Shown piece by piece: positions 16,331-25,199 of a stretch of DNA of 64,000 nt (the stretch's first letter is position 1; each line of letters opens with the position of its first letter). Location of the stretch: positions 62,001-126,000 of the forward strand of contig JADFIG010000005.1 of NCBI GenBank assembly GCA_022566735.1, given 5' to 3'. The position numbers and the translations under genes were made by a program. This stretch comes from Pseudomonadota bacterium (GTDB lineage: Bacteria; Pseudomonadota; Gammaproteobacteria; Burkholderiales; Burkholderiaceae_C). The notes beneath the pieces were generated by a model that was given only the letters and a program-made list of their open reading frames with translations, searched no databases and was not told the DNA's origin.

Positions 16331-17319
16331 GGGGCGCTGGGTGGGGCGCCCAGCCAGCCGGGCGTGGCCTGCGCTTCGGCCTGGGTGCGCAAGGCCGCAG
16401 CGGCTTCGCGGCCCAGGACCTCGGCGTCGGTCAGGGTCCGCACCGCGGCGCAGCGTTCGGCCGACAGGATGCCGGGCAGCTCGGGGTGGCCCAGGCGCAC
16501 GCGCAGGCGCAGCACGTCCTGGCCGGCGTAGGTCTGCCAGTCGCCGAAGGCGGCCAGCGGCATGGAGCAGCTGCCGCCCAGGGCGCGCGAGACGGCCCGC
16601 TCGGCCGCGGCGGCCAGCCAGGTGGGCTGGTGCGCCAGCGCTCGCAGGGCTTGCGGCAGCTCGGGGTGGGCGGCGCGCACTTCCAGGCCCAGGGCGCCCT
16701 GGCCGGCGGCGGGCAGCATGGTGTCGGTGTCGATGAACTGGCGGATGCGTTCGCCCAGGCCCAGGCGCTTGAGGCCCGCGGCGGCCAGCACGATGGCGTC
16801 GTACTGGCCTTCGTCGAGCTTGCGCAGGCGGGTGTCGAGGTTGCCGCGCAGCGGCTCGATGCGCAGGTCGGGGCGCAGGGCGCGCAACTGCGTCAGGCGG
16901 CGCAGGCTGGAGGTGCCCACGACCGCGCCTTGCGGCAAGGCCTGCAGCGAGGCGTGGCGGGGAGACACCAGCGCGTCACGCGGGTCTTCGCGCTCCATGA
17001 CGGCGGCCAGCACGAAGCCTTCGGGCAGCTCCATGGGCACGTCCTTGAGCGAATGCACGGCCAGGTCGGCGCGGCCGGCTTCCAGCGCGAGTTCGAGCTC
17101 CTTGACGAACAGGCCCTTGCCGCCGACCTTGGAGAGCGCGCGGTCGAGGATCTGGTCGCCCTGCGTGGTCATGCCCAGCAGCGTGACGGTGCGGCCGAAG
17201 CGCTGCATCAGCAGGTCGCGCACATGCTCGGCCTGCCACAGGGCCAGGCGGCTTTCGCGGGTGGCGATGACCCAGGGGGCGCGGGTGTCGGGGGAGGGCT
17301 GGGGCAGATCGACAGTCAT
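16327..17319 (-). CDS. hemC: Hydroxymethylbilane synthase (porphobilinogen deaminase)
   Basis: 330 residues. It joins four porphobilinogen units. Visible motifs are [60 protein letters not shown] (catalytic Asp in HSLKD) and the dipyrromethane-cofactor Cys in [11 protein letters not shown]. It is first in the hem operon. The hexamer TAGCAT (preceded by TG one base upstream, an extended -10) lies 6 bases before the ATG and no ribosome-binding site is visible, so the message is probably leaderless. Confidence 0.97.
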   Translation of the reverse strand: MTVDLPQPSPDTRAPWVIATRESRLALWQAEHVRDLLMQRFGRTVTLLGMTTQGDQILDRALSKVGGKGLFVKELELALEAGRADLAVHSLKDVPMELPEGFVLAAVMEREDPRDALVSPRHASLQALPQGAVVGTSSLRRLTQLRALRPDLRIEPLRGNLDTRLRKLDEGQYDAIVLAAAGLKRLGLGERIRQFIDTDTMLPAAGQGALGLEVRAAHPELPQALRALAHQPTWLAAAAERAVSRALGGSCSMPLAAFGDWQTYAGQDVLRLRVRLGHPELPGILSAERCAAVRTLTDAEVLGREAAAALRTQAEAQATPGWLGAPPSAP

Positions 17320-17388
17320 GTGCCGATGCTACCAGCGGTGCGGCGCGCGCCGGGCGTGACAGGGCGTGACAGCCCGTCGCTCTGGCAC

Positions 17389-18117
17389 TCAGCCCGTGAG
17401 GGCGCTGCGGCGCTTCTGCGTCTGGTGGATGTAGTGCTGCAGGCTGCGGTCGTGGCCTTGCAGGCTGGTCAGCTCGCAGCCCAGGCGGGAGCCGCGGGTG
17501 TCGGGGTGGATGGCCGTGACGTGGTGGATGACCAGGCCGACGTCCAGTTCGGTGTCGGCATCCAGGCGGATGTGGCACTGGCCGATGCGCACGCCCGAGG
17601 CGATCGCGGGGACGTCTTCAGGCAGGAACAGGGCCACACCGCTGAGGCTGACGTCGAGCACGCGCAGCGACAGGCGCATGTCGGGCATGGCGGGGTGGCG
17701 GAACTCGGCCACCGGGCCTTGCGCGGTGAAGGGCTGCACCCGGAAGGCCGAGCGGCGCTGGAACCGGTAGGCCAGCTGCGGCAGGCGGGCGTTGAGCGCC
17801 TCGTTCTGGCCGCGCACATGCACCAGGCCTTCGATGTCGAACTGCACCTTGATGCGGTCGAGGTAGACCACGGCGACGATCTCTTCCGATTCCAGCAGGG
17901 CTTGCAGGGAGGCATCGCTGCCATCGGCGCCGAAGGAGATCAGGCCGACGCGCGGATCGACACCGCACAGCAGCGTGGTGTAGCTGGCGCCGTCGGGGCT
18001 GGACAGCGTCACCAGGGCGCGCTGGTCCTGCACTTGCCTGAGCAGGTCCAGGATCTCGGCGCTCGACGAGATGCGGTAGTCGTCCAGCGATTCGTTGGCG
18101 GCGCGGGTGTGGTGCAT
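17389..18117 (-). CDS. ycgR: YcgR-type flagellar brake, PilZ domain
   Basis: 242 residues. The N-terminal YcgR domain (residues 1-115) is followed by a PilZ domain with the c-di-GMP-binding RRSAFR segment and VSLSGVAL (D-x-S-x-x-G pattern) about 45 residues later. YcgR proteins bind c-di-GMP and slow the motor by contacting it from the cytoplasm. It starts 21 bases after fliT, so it is probably transcribed with fliS-fliT from the sigma-28 promoter at 18974. Confidence 0.9.
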   Translation of the reverse strand: MHHTRAANESLDDYRISSSAEILDLLRQVQDQRALVTLSSPDGASYTTLLCGVDPRVGLISFGADGSDASLQALLESEEIVAVVYLDRIKVQFDIEGLVHVRGQNEALNARLPQLAYRFQRRSAFRVQPFTAQGPVAEFRHPAMPDMRLSLRVLDVSLSGVALFLPEDVPAIASGVRIGQCHIRLDADTELDVGLVIHHVTAIHPDTRGSRLGCELTSLQGHDRSLQHYIHQTQKRRSALTG

Positions 18118-18138
18118 GTGGCGCGGGCGGGGCGGGTG

Positions 18139-18477
18139 TCAGTGCATCTTGCCGGGCTCGCCCACCATCTGGCTGAGCTCGTTGAGCCAGGGCTCGGCCA
18201 GGTTGCGGATCTCGGCGTCGTTGACCAGGATGCGCTGCATGATGCGCGACTTGAGCGCCATCTCCGAGGCCCCCATGGGGTGGTCGGCCGCCGCGTGCTT
18301 GAGGCGCGCGATCAGCACGGCGCAGGCGCCTTCGAGCTTGACCACGCGGTCCCAGTCGCCAGCGCGTGCGGCGCTGAGCATGTCCAGGCTGGCGTGCTCG
18401 ATGGCCTCGTAGTAGCTCAGCAGGTTGCCGGTGATGAGGTCGTCGTCGACGGCGGTGATCAGTTCGGGGGCGTTCAT
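18139..18477 (-). CDS. fliT: Flagellar chaperone FliT-like protein
   Basis: 112 residues, entirely helical (LLSYYEAIEHASLDMLSAARAGDWDRVVKLE, MALKSRIMQRILVNDAEIRNLAEPWLNEL). Size, helix pattern and position directly after fliS fit FliT, the FliD chaperone that binds export gate components. The ATG overlaps the fliS stop as ATGA. Sequence similarity in this family is low, so the assignment leans on context. Confidence 0.8.
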   Translation of the reverse strand: MNAPELITAVDDDLITGNLLSYYEAIEHASLDMLSAARAGDWDRVVKLEGACAVLIARLKHAAADHPMGASEMALKSRIMQRILVNDAEIRNLAEPWLNELSQMVGEPGKMH

Positions 18478-18938
18478 GCTTGCACCTTCATCGAGCCACG
18501 CACCGCCTCGGTCTGGGTGGGCGTGATGTTTTGCCAGGCGTCGCGGATGGGCTGGATCAGGTTCTGGCACTCGTCGAGGATGGCCTCGTCGTTGTGCAGG
18601 TTGGCCTGGGTCAGCCGCAGGCACACGTAGGTGTAGAGCCCGTGGAGGTTCTGCGCGAGCTCGCCGCCGGACTGCAGGTCCAGGCTGGACTTGAGGCCTT
18701 CGTCGACGATGCGCAGGGCGCGGGTGAGGGATTGGGTCTTGGCCTCGACATCGCCCTTGCGGATGGCGGCGCGGCTGTCGGTGAGCGACTCGAAGAAGCC
18801 GTCGAACAGCAGCTTGACGAGCTGGTGGGGCGATGCGCCGCTGATGCTCGTTTCCACGCCCACCTGACGGTAGAGGCTGGACTGGGTGCGGTCGCCTGCG
18901 GGCAGGGGGCGGGAGAAGGGGCTGGCAGGTGCGTACAT
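18474..18938 (-). CDS. fliS: Flagellin chaperone FliS
   Basis: 154 residues from ATG 18938 (a TTG two codons upstream is also possible). It shows the FliS pattern SLYRQVGVETSISGASPHQLVKLLFDGFFESL, with the Y-x-x-x-x-V-x-T and L-x-x-x-L-[FY]-D-G elements, then LSLAL-like RALRIVDEGLKSSLDLQSGGELAQNLHGLYTYVCLRLTQANLHND. FliS caps the C-terminal helices of flagellin before export. A sigma-28 promoter lies about 36 bases upstream. Confidence 0.94.
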   Translation of the reverse strand: MYAPASPFSRPLPAGDRTQSSLYRQVGVETSISGASPHQLVKLLFDGFFESLTDSRAAIRKGDVEAKTQSLTRALRIVDEGLKSSLDLQSGGELAQNLHGLYTYVCLRLTQANLHNDEAILDECQNLIQPIRDAWQNITPTQTEAVRGSMKVQA

Positions 18939-18973
18939 CTTCAAGCTCTGCGAGGTGATCAGTGTTGAATGTG

Positions 18974-19000
18974 TTATCGACCTTTGGGGGGAAAGCTTGA
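18974..19000 (-). promoter_or_regulatory. Sigma-28 promoter of fliS-fliT-ycgR
   Basis: Minus strand: TCAAGCTT, 11 bases, GTCGATAA, against the flagellar sigma-28 consensus TAAAGTTT-N11-GCCGATAA. The -10 ends 36 bases before the fliS ATG. Confidence 0.82.
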
Positions 19001-19069
19001 CCGCGAAACCTTGGTCGGAAGCGCCAATCTGTCCCTTTGTTTCGCCCTTGTTTCAGCGCTGGCGAACGG

Positions 19070-20515
19070 TCACTTGTTGAGCGCGGCCAGCTGGGCCGTC
19101 ATGTAGGTCGACAGGCCGCTGAGCTTGGCCATGCTGGTGTCCAGCGCGGTGTACTGGGCGCGCAGGCGGGTCTCGACCTTGGTCGCGTGCTCGTTGATGT
19201 CTTCGATCTTGTTCTTGTTGCGCGTGATGGTGCTGTTGAGCCCGTTGGTGCTGTTGGCGATGGCACCGGAGGTCGCGTCGAGGATCTGCTTGGTCAGGTT
19301 CTTCACGCGCGTGCCGACGCCGTTGAGCGTGCTGTCGGTGTCGCTGCTGTTGCCGAAGAACTTCTTCAGGTCGGCCATGTTCTTGCTCATGGCGTCGTTG
19401 AACTTGGTCGACTTCATCGACAGCGTGCCGTCCTTGTTGATGTCGATGCCGACATCCGACAGGCGGCTGAACACGTTGGACGCGCTGGTGCTGGAGCCGA
19501 TCAGCCCGCGCATCTGCGCCAGCAGGCCGCGCGCGGTGGCGTTGCCCTGCAGCGGTCCGGCGGTCTTGGAGGCTTCGTCGTACATGGTCTGCACGCGGAT
19601 GGTGCTGACCACGCTGTTGTAGGCGGTGATGAAGTCCTGCATGCCTTTGGTGATGCCGGCCGTGTCCTGGTCGACGGTCACCGTGGTGGGCGAGGTGTTG
19701 GTCTTGTTGAGCTTGAGCGTGACGCCATCGACCACGTTGTTGAGCGTGTTCGATTCCGAGGAGATGTCCAGGCCGTTGATCGTGGCCTTGGCGTTCTGCG
19801 CGGACTGCGTGCGGATCATGGCGCTGGTGCCGCCCGTCTCGGCGGTGTAGGCCAGGGCGGACAGGCCCGGTGCCGCGGCCGATTCGGTCACGCTGACCTT
19901 GAAGGCGTTGGTTTCACCGTTCTGGCCGCGCAGCACCAGGCGGGCACCCGAGGCGTCGGTCACGATGGAGGCGCTCACGCCGGCGTTGGCCGTGTTGATG
20001 CGGTCGCGGATCTTCTCGAGGGTGTTGTCGTCCGGCCCGATCGTGATGTTCACGGCCGAGGCGGCGGCCTTGGCCGCGAAGGTCACGGCCGGGGGCGTCG
20101 TCGAGTTGTCGGTGGTGTAGGTGCCCAGCTGGATGGTCAGGGTGCCCTCACCCACCTTCGCGGTGCTGGCGGTGTAGGCCGAGGAGGCCACCGACTGGCC
20201 CGCTGCCAGCTGCGACACCGCGACCGCGTAGGACCCCGCCGCGGCATTGCTGCCGGTGGTGACGCTGACGGTGGTGTCGTCGCTCGACTTGGCGGTGGTC
20301 GAGCTCCAGAAGCTGCTGTCCTGCAGTTTCGAGGCCGCGTCCTGCAGCGACGAGAAATTGCTCTGGATCTTGCCCCAGGTGGACACCTGGGTCTGCAGCT
20401 TGGTGTTGGTGGTGGTGAGCGCGTCCGCAGGCTGCTTTTCCAGCGCCACCAGCTTGGTGACGATGGTTTCTGCGTCCAGGCCGCTGCCGACGCCAAGGGA
20501 GCTCAACGAGGCCAT
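19070..20515 (-). CDS. fliD: Flagellar filament cap protein FliD
   Basis: 481 residues. The N-terminus LGVGSGLDAETIVTKLVALEKQP matches the FliD_N domain, and the middle contains the repeat-like hook_IN and FliD_C regions (LTIQLGTYTTD, GVTLKLNKTN, MQDFITAYNSVVSTIRVQTMYDE, LSDVGIDINKDGTLS). The C-terminus is a coiled coil ending LSTYMTAQLAALNK. FliD caps the filament tip and folds incoming flagellin. GAGAGGAAC is a good ribosome-binding site and a sigma-28 promoter lies 63 bases upstream. Thr/Ser-rich as expected for an exported flagellar protein. Confidence 0.96.
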   Translation of the reverse strand: MASLSSLGVGSGLDAETIVTKLVALEKQPADALTTTNTKLQTQVSTWGKIQSNFSSLQDAASKLQDSSFWSSTTAKSSDDTTVSVTTGSNAAAGSYAVAVSQLAAGQSVASSAYTASTAKVGEGTLTIQLGTYTTDNSTTPPAVTFAAKAAASAVNITIGPDDNTLEKIRDRINTANAGVSASIVTDASGARLVLRGQNGETNAFKVSVTESAAAPGLSALAYTAETGGTSAMIRTQSAQNAKATINGLDISSESNTLNNVVDGVTLKLNKTNTSPTTVTVDQDTAGITKGMQDFITAYNSVVSTIRVQTMYDEASKTAGPLQGNATARGLLAQMRGLIGSSTSASNVFSRLSDVGIDINKDGTLSMKSTKFNDAMSKNMADLKKFFGNSSDTDSTLNGVGTRVKNLTKQILDATSGAIANSTNGLNSTITRNKNKIEDINEHATKVETRLRAQYTALDTSMAKLSGLSTYMTAQLAALNK

Positions 20516-20577
20516 GATGTGTTCCTCTCAATGCACTGACGTCCAGGAAGCCACTTTTGGCCACCCGGACGCCGTGC

Positions 20578-20604
20578 TCATCGGCGCCTGCCTCTGGAAC
20601 TTGA
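20578..20604 (-). promoter_or_regulatory. Sigma-28 promoter of fliD
   Basis: Minus strand: TCAAGTTC, 11 bases, GCCGATGA, almost exactly the TAAAGTTT-N11-GCCGATAA consensus. The transcript would start about 56 bases before the fliD ATG. Confidence 0.85.
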
Positions 20605-20640
20605 TCCGGTCAGGGCCGCGGGCGTGAATTTCTGGCGATA

Positions 20641-21582
20641 TCAACCCTTCAGCAGGCTGAGCACCTGCTGGGGCAGCTGGTTGGCCTGGGCGACCATCGC
20701 GGTGCCGGCTTGCTGCAGGATCTGGGCGCGCGAGAGGTTGGCGGTTTCGGCGGCGAAGTCGGCGTCCATGATCCGGCCACGGGCGGCAGCCTGGTTTTCC
20801 ACGCTGACCTGCAGGTTCGAGATCACGGCCTCGAAGCGGTTCTGCGTGGCGCCGAAGCTGGCGCGGCTGTCGTTGATCGCGTCCAGCGCCTTGTCGATCA
20901 CGTTGATGGCGTCGTCCACCTGGCTGACGGTGCTGGGAGTGGTGCCGCCAGCGGCATCGCCGCCGATGGCCACGCCGTTGGTGCCGTCCCAGTTGGCGGT
21001 GACGGTGGCCAGCAGGTCCTGCACCGCCGAGGTGCCGGTCGAGGCGATCGCCGAGGCGGCGGCCATCGAGGTGCCGCCACCCAGCAGGGCGCCGGTGACG
21101 TCAATGCGGTCGGTCGAGGCGGTGCCGGCGCCGACCTGGAAGGACAGGGTGGTGGGGGCGCCGGAGGCGAACAGCGGCTGGCTGTTGAACTTGGTGCCCT
21201 GCACGGTGCGGTCGATTTCCGCCTGCAGCTGCTTGAATTCCTTTTGCAGGTTGTCGCGGTCGCCGGCGCTGTTGGTGGCGTTGCGGGACTGGACAGCCAG
21301 CTCACGCATGCGCTGCAGGTTGTCGGCGATCTTGCCCAGCGCGCCTTCGGCGGTCTGCGCCAGCGAGATGCCGTCGTTGGCGTTGCGGATCGCGACGTTC
21401 ATGCCGCGCACCTGGGTGTTCATCCGTTCGGCGATGGCCAGGCCGGCGGCGTCGTCCTTGGCGGAGTTGACGCGCATGCCCGATGACAGGCGCTGCATCG
21501 ACACCGACAGCGAGTTCTGCGACATGTTGAGGTTTCGCTGAGCATTCATCGAAACCACGTTGGTGTTGATCGTTTGGGGCAT
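20641..21582 (-). CDS. fliC: Flagellin, downstream tandem copy
   Basis: 313 residues. The conserved N-terminal D0/D1 region (INTNVVSMNAQRNLNMSQNSL, LSSGMRVNSAKDDAAGLAIAERM, AEGALGKIADNLQRMRELAVQS) and C-terminal region (ANLSRAQILQQAGTAMVAQANQLPQQVLSLLKG) flank a short variable centre. The protein lacks the long D2/D3 domains of enteric flagellins. AGGAG precedes the ATG. It is about 85 percent identical by eye to the copy at 21846. Differences cluster in residues 130-225, where Ser/Thr-rich stretches could be glycosylated. No clear sigma-28 box was found directly upstream. Confidence 0.97.
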   Translation of the reverse strand: MPQTINTNVVSMNAQRNLNMSQNSLSVSMQRLSSGMRVNSAKDDAAGLAIAERMNTQVRGMNVAIRNANDGISLAQTAEGALGKIADNLQRMRELAVQSRNATNSAGDRDNLQKEFKQLQAEIDRTVQGTKFNSQPLFASGAPTTLSFQVGAGTASTDRIDVTGALLGGGTSMAAASAIASTGTSAVQDLLATVTANWDGTNGVAIGGDAAGGTTPSTVSQVDDAINVIDKALDAINDSRASFGATQNRFEAVISNLQVSVENQAAARGRIMDADFAAETANLSRAQILQQAGTAMVAQANQLPQQVLSLLKG

Positions 21583-21771
21583 GGTGCACTCCTAAAGAAT
21601 CGAGAGACTCCCGGCTCTCATGCCGGCCGGCTTCAATCTGCAAAAAAGCTGGCCAAAGACTGTTGCGGAAACCTTCGACCTGTGGGTTGAATGTTCGGCC
21701 ACTTCAGGTCGGGCCAAAAACGGGATGTGCAGCGTTTTTGGCCTTCAGTTCTCGTCTTACGTCGCCCCATG

Positions 21772-21797
21772 AAAAAAGCCGCCCCGAGGGGCGGCCT
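21772..21797 (-). terminator. Rho-independent terminator after the upstream flagellin
   Basis: Minus strand: GGCCGCCCC and GGGGCGGC separated by a two-base turn, followed by TTTTTT. It lies about 50 bases after the stop codon and uncouples the two flagellin genes. Confidence 0.88.
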
Positions 21798-21845
21798 TGG
21801 CGTCGGGACACCGCCGTGGGGCGGCATCCTGAGGCGTGTGCGGGA

Positions 21846-22787
21846 TCAGCGCAGCAGCGACAGCACTTGCTGGGGCAGCTGGTTGGCCTGGGCGACCATC
21901 GCGGTGCCGGCCTGCTGCAGGATCTGCGAGCGAGACAGGTTGGCGGTTTCCGTCGCGAAGTCGGCGTCCACGATGCGACCACGGGCGGCTGCCTGGTTCT
22001 CGATGTTGGTCTGCAGGTTCGAGATCACGGCCTCGAAGCGGTTCTGCGAGGCACCGAAGTTGGCGCGCTTGTTGTTGATCAGGGTCAGGGCCTTGTCGAT
22101 GGCGTCGATGGCGTTGTCCACTTGGGACACACCTGCCAGGTTGGTGGCCGAGCCCGAGGCGCCGCCGCCGATGGCGATGCCGTTGGTGCCGTCCCAGCTG
22201 CCGGAGATGGTGGCCATCAGGTCTTGCTCGGCGGAAGCCGAGGTCGAGGCGATCGCCGAGGCGGCCGAGATGTTGGAGCCGCCACCCAGCACGGCGCCGG
22301 AGATGTCGATGCGGTCGGTGCTGGCGGTGCCGGCGCCCACCTGGAAGGACAGGGTGGTGGCAGCGCCGGAGGCGAACATGGCCGTGCCGTTGAACTTGGT
22401 GCCCTGGACGGTGCGGTCGATTTCCGACTGCAGTTCCTTGAATTCCTTCTGCAGGTTGTCGCGGTCACCGGCGCTGTTGGTGGCGTTGCGGGACTGGACA
22501 GCCAGTTCACGCATGCGCTGCAGGTTGTCGCCGATCTTGCCCAGGGCGCCTTCAGCGGTCTGAGCCAGCGAGATGCCGTCGTTGGCGTTGCGCACGGCGA
22601 CGTTCATGCCGCGCACTTGGGAGCTCATGCGCTCGGCGATGGCCAGGCCGGCGGCGTCGTCCTTGGCGGAGTTGACGCGCAGACCCGAGGACAGGCGTTG
22701 CATGGAAGTCGACAGGCTGGATTGCGAAGCCGACAGATTGCGCTGTGCGTTCAGCGCGACGACGTTGGTATTGACAGTTGCGGCCAT
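21846..22787 (-). CDS. fliC: Flagellin, upstream tandem copy
   Basis: 313 residues with the same D0/D1 plan as the copy at 20641 (VNTNVVALNAQRNLSASQSSL; C-terminus ANLSRSQILQQAGTAMVAQANQLPQQVLSLLR). The central part reads GAVLGGGSNISAASAIASTSASAEQD, Ser/Ala-rich. AAAGGAT is the ribosome-binding site. A sigma-28-like promoter about 180 bases upstream would give a long leader with strong secondary structure (22844-22918). A strong terminator follows. It is probably a main filament subunit. Confidence 0.97.
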   Translation of the reverse strand: MAATVNTNVVALNAQRNLSASQSSLSTSMQRLSSGLRVNSAKDDAAGLAIAERMSSQVRGMNVAVRNANDGISLAQTAEGALGKIGDNLQRMRELAVQSRNATNSAGDRDNLQKEFKELQSEIDRTVQGTKFNGTAMFASGAATTLSFQVGAGTASTDRIDISGAVLGGGSNISAASAIASTSASAEQDLMATISGSWDGTNGIAIGGGASGSATNLAGVSQVDNAIDAIDKALTLINNKRANFGASQNRFEAVISNLQTNIENQAAARGRIVDADFATETANLSRSQILQQAGTAMVAQANQLPQQVLSLLR

Positions 22788-22843
22788 GATGTGATCCTTT
22801 GGCGATGATTACTACCCGGCGATAGCGCCGGCGAACAAGTGGC

Positions 22844-22918
22844 TGAGGTGGTTGATGTCTTCAGCGTTCCTGCCCGACGCTAGTCAGCCCATGCGCCCTG
22901 GGTGGTTCAACCACCTCA
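22844..22918 (-). promoter_or_regulatory. Flagellin mRNA leader with competing hairpins
   Basis: TGAGGTGGTTGA (22844-22855) and TCAACCACCTCA (22907-22918) are perfect 12-base inverted copies 51 bases apart. The second copy overlaps a smaller hairpin, GGTGGTT/AACCACC at 22901-22915. In the transcript the two folds exclude each other. The flagellin start lies 57 bases downstream of the distal arm, so the element could control translation or stability; this is inference. Confidence 0.5.
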
Positions 22919-22968
22919 AGCTCTGGCCGGCTAACCGGACCCCGAAACCTTGCGATCCCGATGACTTG

Positions 22969-22996
22969 TTTATCGTCCCGTGCCCTTGGCGTCTTG
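22969..22996 (-). promoter_or_regulatory. Sigma-28-like promoter of the upstream flagellin
   Basis: Minus strand: TCAAGACG, 12 bases, GACGATAA. The spacing is one base longer than consensus and the first -10 base differs, so it is weaker than the fliD and fliS promoters. It would give a leader of about 175 bases. Confidence 0.55.
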
Positions 22997-23170
22997 AGTG
23001 ATTTTTTGCTCACCTTTGGCGCTTGTTTGCACAACCGCCGCTTGACGTTTTTTTGAATTGAGGAACCTTTTCGGCCCACTTGCCGGGATCTTTAGGACTT
23101 TGTTTTCCTAGACTGAGCAGGCCCGCAAAAAGGGCTTGCATCACCGCTTCCTGCCAATCCTGGGGCCCAC

Positions 23171-25090
23171 ATGAACGTCATCCACAAACCCGCTTCCCGT
23201 CACGCCCGCCAGGCCCACCAGCACTGGGAGCGCGGCGTGGCACGGTCCCGCGCGGGCCAGTGGGGCGAGGCGCTGCAGGCCTTCGAGGCGGCACTGAAGA
23301 TTTCTCCCAAGGACGATGTCTATCGCTTGAATGCGGCCAAGGCTGCGCTGGAAACCAACCGCGTCGAGCGGGCGCTGGAGCTCAGCCTGCGGGTGCTGGC
23401 GCACAGCCCCGACTCCCAGGTGGCCACCTTCATCAAGGTGAGCGCCTTGCACCGCCTGCAACGCCACACCGACATCCTGGAGCACCTCCACAGCGTGCCC
23501 GAGGAAGGCCGCCACACGCGCGAGTACTGGAGCGCGCTGGGGTCTGCCCAGCAGAACCTGGGCAAGCACAAAGAGGCCATCGCGTCCTTCATGGAGGCGC
23601 TGGGCTATCAGATGGACGACGCCATGTCGCACTACCGCATGGGCATCTCCTTCTATGAGATGCACCTCAAGGAAGAGGCGTCGGAGTGCTTCCGCACGGG
23701 CCTGGTGCTGGGGCTGGGCCCGAATGCCGTCCACGTGCACGGGATGCTGGCCTATGCCGAGCGCGAGAGCTGCCGCTGGCCCCAGGCCGCCGAAGAGGAA
23801 GCCAACATGCGCGAGATGGTCGATCGCCTGTCGATGAGCGACCGCGTGATCACCGCGCCCTTTGCCCACGTCACGCTGACCGACGACCCGATGCACCAGC
23901 TCAAGGCCTGCACGGTGATGTCCAACAACTTTGCCGACGTCAAGCCGGTGGTGCGCGCCGAGCGGCGCCGCGATGGCCAGCGCATCCGCGTGGGCTACCT
24001 GTCGGCGGACTTCCACCAGCACGCCACCTGTGTGCTGGTGTGCGAGGTGTTCGAGCGCACCGACCGCAGGCGCTTCGAGGTCTTCCTGTACTCGCACGGA
24101 CCCAACGACAACACGCCCATGCGCAAGCGGGTGGAGCAGTCGGCCGACCACTTCGTGGAACTGCGTGGTGCACCCGACCAGGAGATTGCCCAGCGCATCG
24201 CCGATGACCAGATCGACCTGCTCATCGACCTCAAGGGCTACACCGCCGAAAACCGCATGGGTGTGCTGGCCCGCCGACCCGCGCCGCTGCAGGCCACCTA
24301 CCTGGGCTTCCCTGGCACGACGGGGGCATCCTTCATCGACTACATCATCGGCGACCCGGTGGTGACGCCGCTGGCCCACGAGGCGCATTTCGCCGAGAAG
24401 ATCGCCCAGCTGCCCTACAGCTACCAGCCAAACGACCAGCAGCGCCCGCGCCCCCGCCCGATGTCCCGCCAGGATGTCGGCCTGCCGGACGACGCCCTGG
24501 TGCTGTGCGGCTTCAACCAGGCCTACAAGATCTCCGGCGAGGTGCTGGATGTCTGGTGCAGCTTCCTCCAGGACCTGCCCCACGCCGTGCTCTGGCTGCT
24601 GGACTGGCACGGCCAGGCGCGCCCCCATCTGGAAGAGGAGCTCTCGGCTCGCGGCATCGACCTCAGCCGCATCCACTGGGCGCCGCGCTGGGATCTGGCC
24701 CAGCACATCAGCCGCATCCGCCTGGCCGACATCTTCATCGACACCTGGCCCTGCAATGCGCACACCACCGCCAGCGACGCGCTCTGGTCGGGGCTGCCCC
24801 TCGTGACCTGCATGGGCAAAACCTTCGCGTCCCGTGTGGCGGGCAGCCTGCTCACCGCCGTGGGCCTGCCCGAGTTGATCACCGAAAGCGTGGACGCCTA
24901 CCGCGCCAAGGTGCTGGCACTGGCTGCCGATCCGACCGAGCGGGAGCGCATCCGCGCCCACCTGGAGCAGGCACGCGACCGCGCGCCCCTGTTCGACAGC
25001 GCCCAGTACAGCCGCGATTACGACGACCTGCTGGAGCGCATGGTGCTGCGCCATGAGCAAGGGCTGGTGCCGGGGCATCTGGTTGCCTGA
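23171..25090 (+). CDS. TPR-containing GT41 (SPINDLY/OGT-type) glycosyltransferase
   Basis: 639 residues. The N-terminal 230 residues are tetratricopeptide repeats (HWERGVARSRAGQWGEALQAFEAALKISP, YWSALGSAQQNLGKHKEAIASFMEAL). The C-terminal catalytic part has O-GlcNAc-transferase signatures: RIRVGYLSADFHQHA, IDLLIDLKGYTAENR, PLQATYLGFPGTTGASFIDYII, and the UDP-binding region NAHTTASDALWSGLPLVTCMGKTFASRV. Such enzymes attach a sugar from a UDP-sugar to Ser/Thr of proteins. Divergent location next to two flagellins makes flagellin the likely acceptor, as for other cytoplasmic bacterial OGT-like flagellin transferases. It is first in a five-gene plus-strand group. Confidence 0.9.
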   Translation: MNVIHKPASRHARQAHQHWERGVARSRAGQWGEALQAFEAALKISPKDDVYRLNAAKAALETNRVERALELSLRVLAHSPDSQVATFIKVSALHRLQRHTDILEHLHSVPEEGRHTREYWSALGSAQQNLGKHKEAIASFMEALGYQMDDAMSHYRMGISFYEMHLKEEASECFRTGLVLGLGPNAVHVHGMLAYAERESCRWPQAAEEEANMREMVDRLSMSDRVITAPFAHVTLTDDPMHQLKACTVMSNNFADVKPVVRAERRRDGQRIRVGYLSADFHQHATCVLVCEVFERTDRRRFEVFLYSHGPNDNTPMRKRVEQSADHFVELRGAPDQEIAQRIADDQIDLLIDLKGYTAENRMGVLARRPAPLQATYLGFPGTTGASFIDYIIGDPVVTPLAHEAHFAEKIAQLPYSYQPNDQQRPRPRPMSRQDVGLPDDALVLCGFNQAYKISGEVLDVWCSFLQDLPHAVLWLLDWHGQARPHLEEELSARGIDLSRIHWAPRWDLAQHISRIRLADIFIDTWPCNAHTTASDALWSGLPLVTCMGKTFASRVAGSLLTAVGLPELITESVDAYRAKVLALAADPTERERIRAHLEQARDRAPLFDSAQYSRDYDDLLERMVLRHEQGLVPGHLVA

Positions 25091-25199
25091 GGTTTGCGCC
25101 AGCTTCGATTGCCCTCAGCAGCCACGCTCAGCAGCCATTCGCATTCAGCGGTCCCCCCAGCGTTCAGACCCTGTCCCAGGTCGCGAAGAAAGACACCCC

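Larger units (their letters stand above)
22788..23170. other. 383-base divergent region between flagellin and glycosylation island
   Basis: No gene is visible. It contains a sigma-28-like promoter for the flagellin on the minus strand, the nested inverted repeats described separately, and presumably the promoter of the plus-strand gene at 23171. For that gene a TAGACT hexamer near 23110 is a possible -10, about 60 bases before the ATG. The DNA from 22960 to 23100 is more A+T-rich than the surroundings. Confidence 0.5.

Noticed and set aside
16360-17319. Possible frameshift between hemC and hemD
   Set aside because: The overlap is the standard ATGA coupling and both proteins are full length.
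19037-20539. A 500-codon plus-strand frame over fliD
   Set aside because: Antisense to fliD; Gly/Val/Arg/His-rich with no domain, explained by codon bias.
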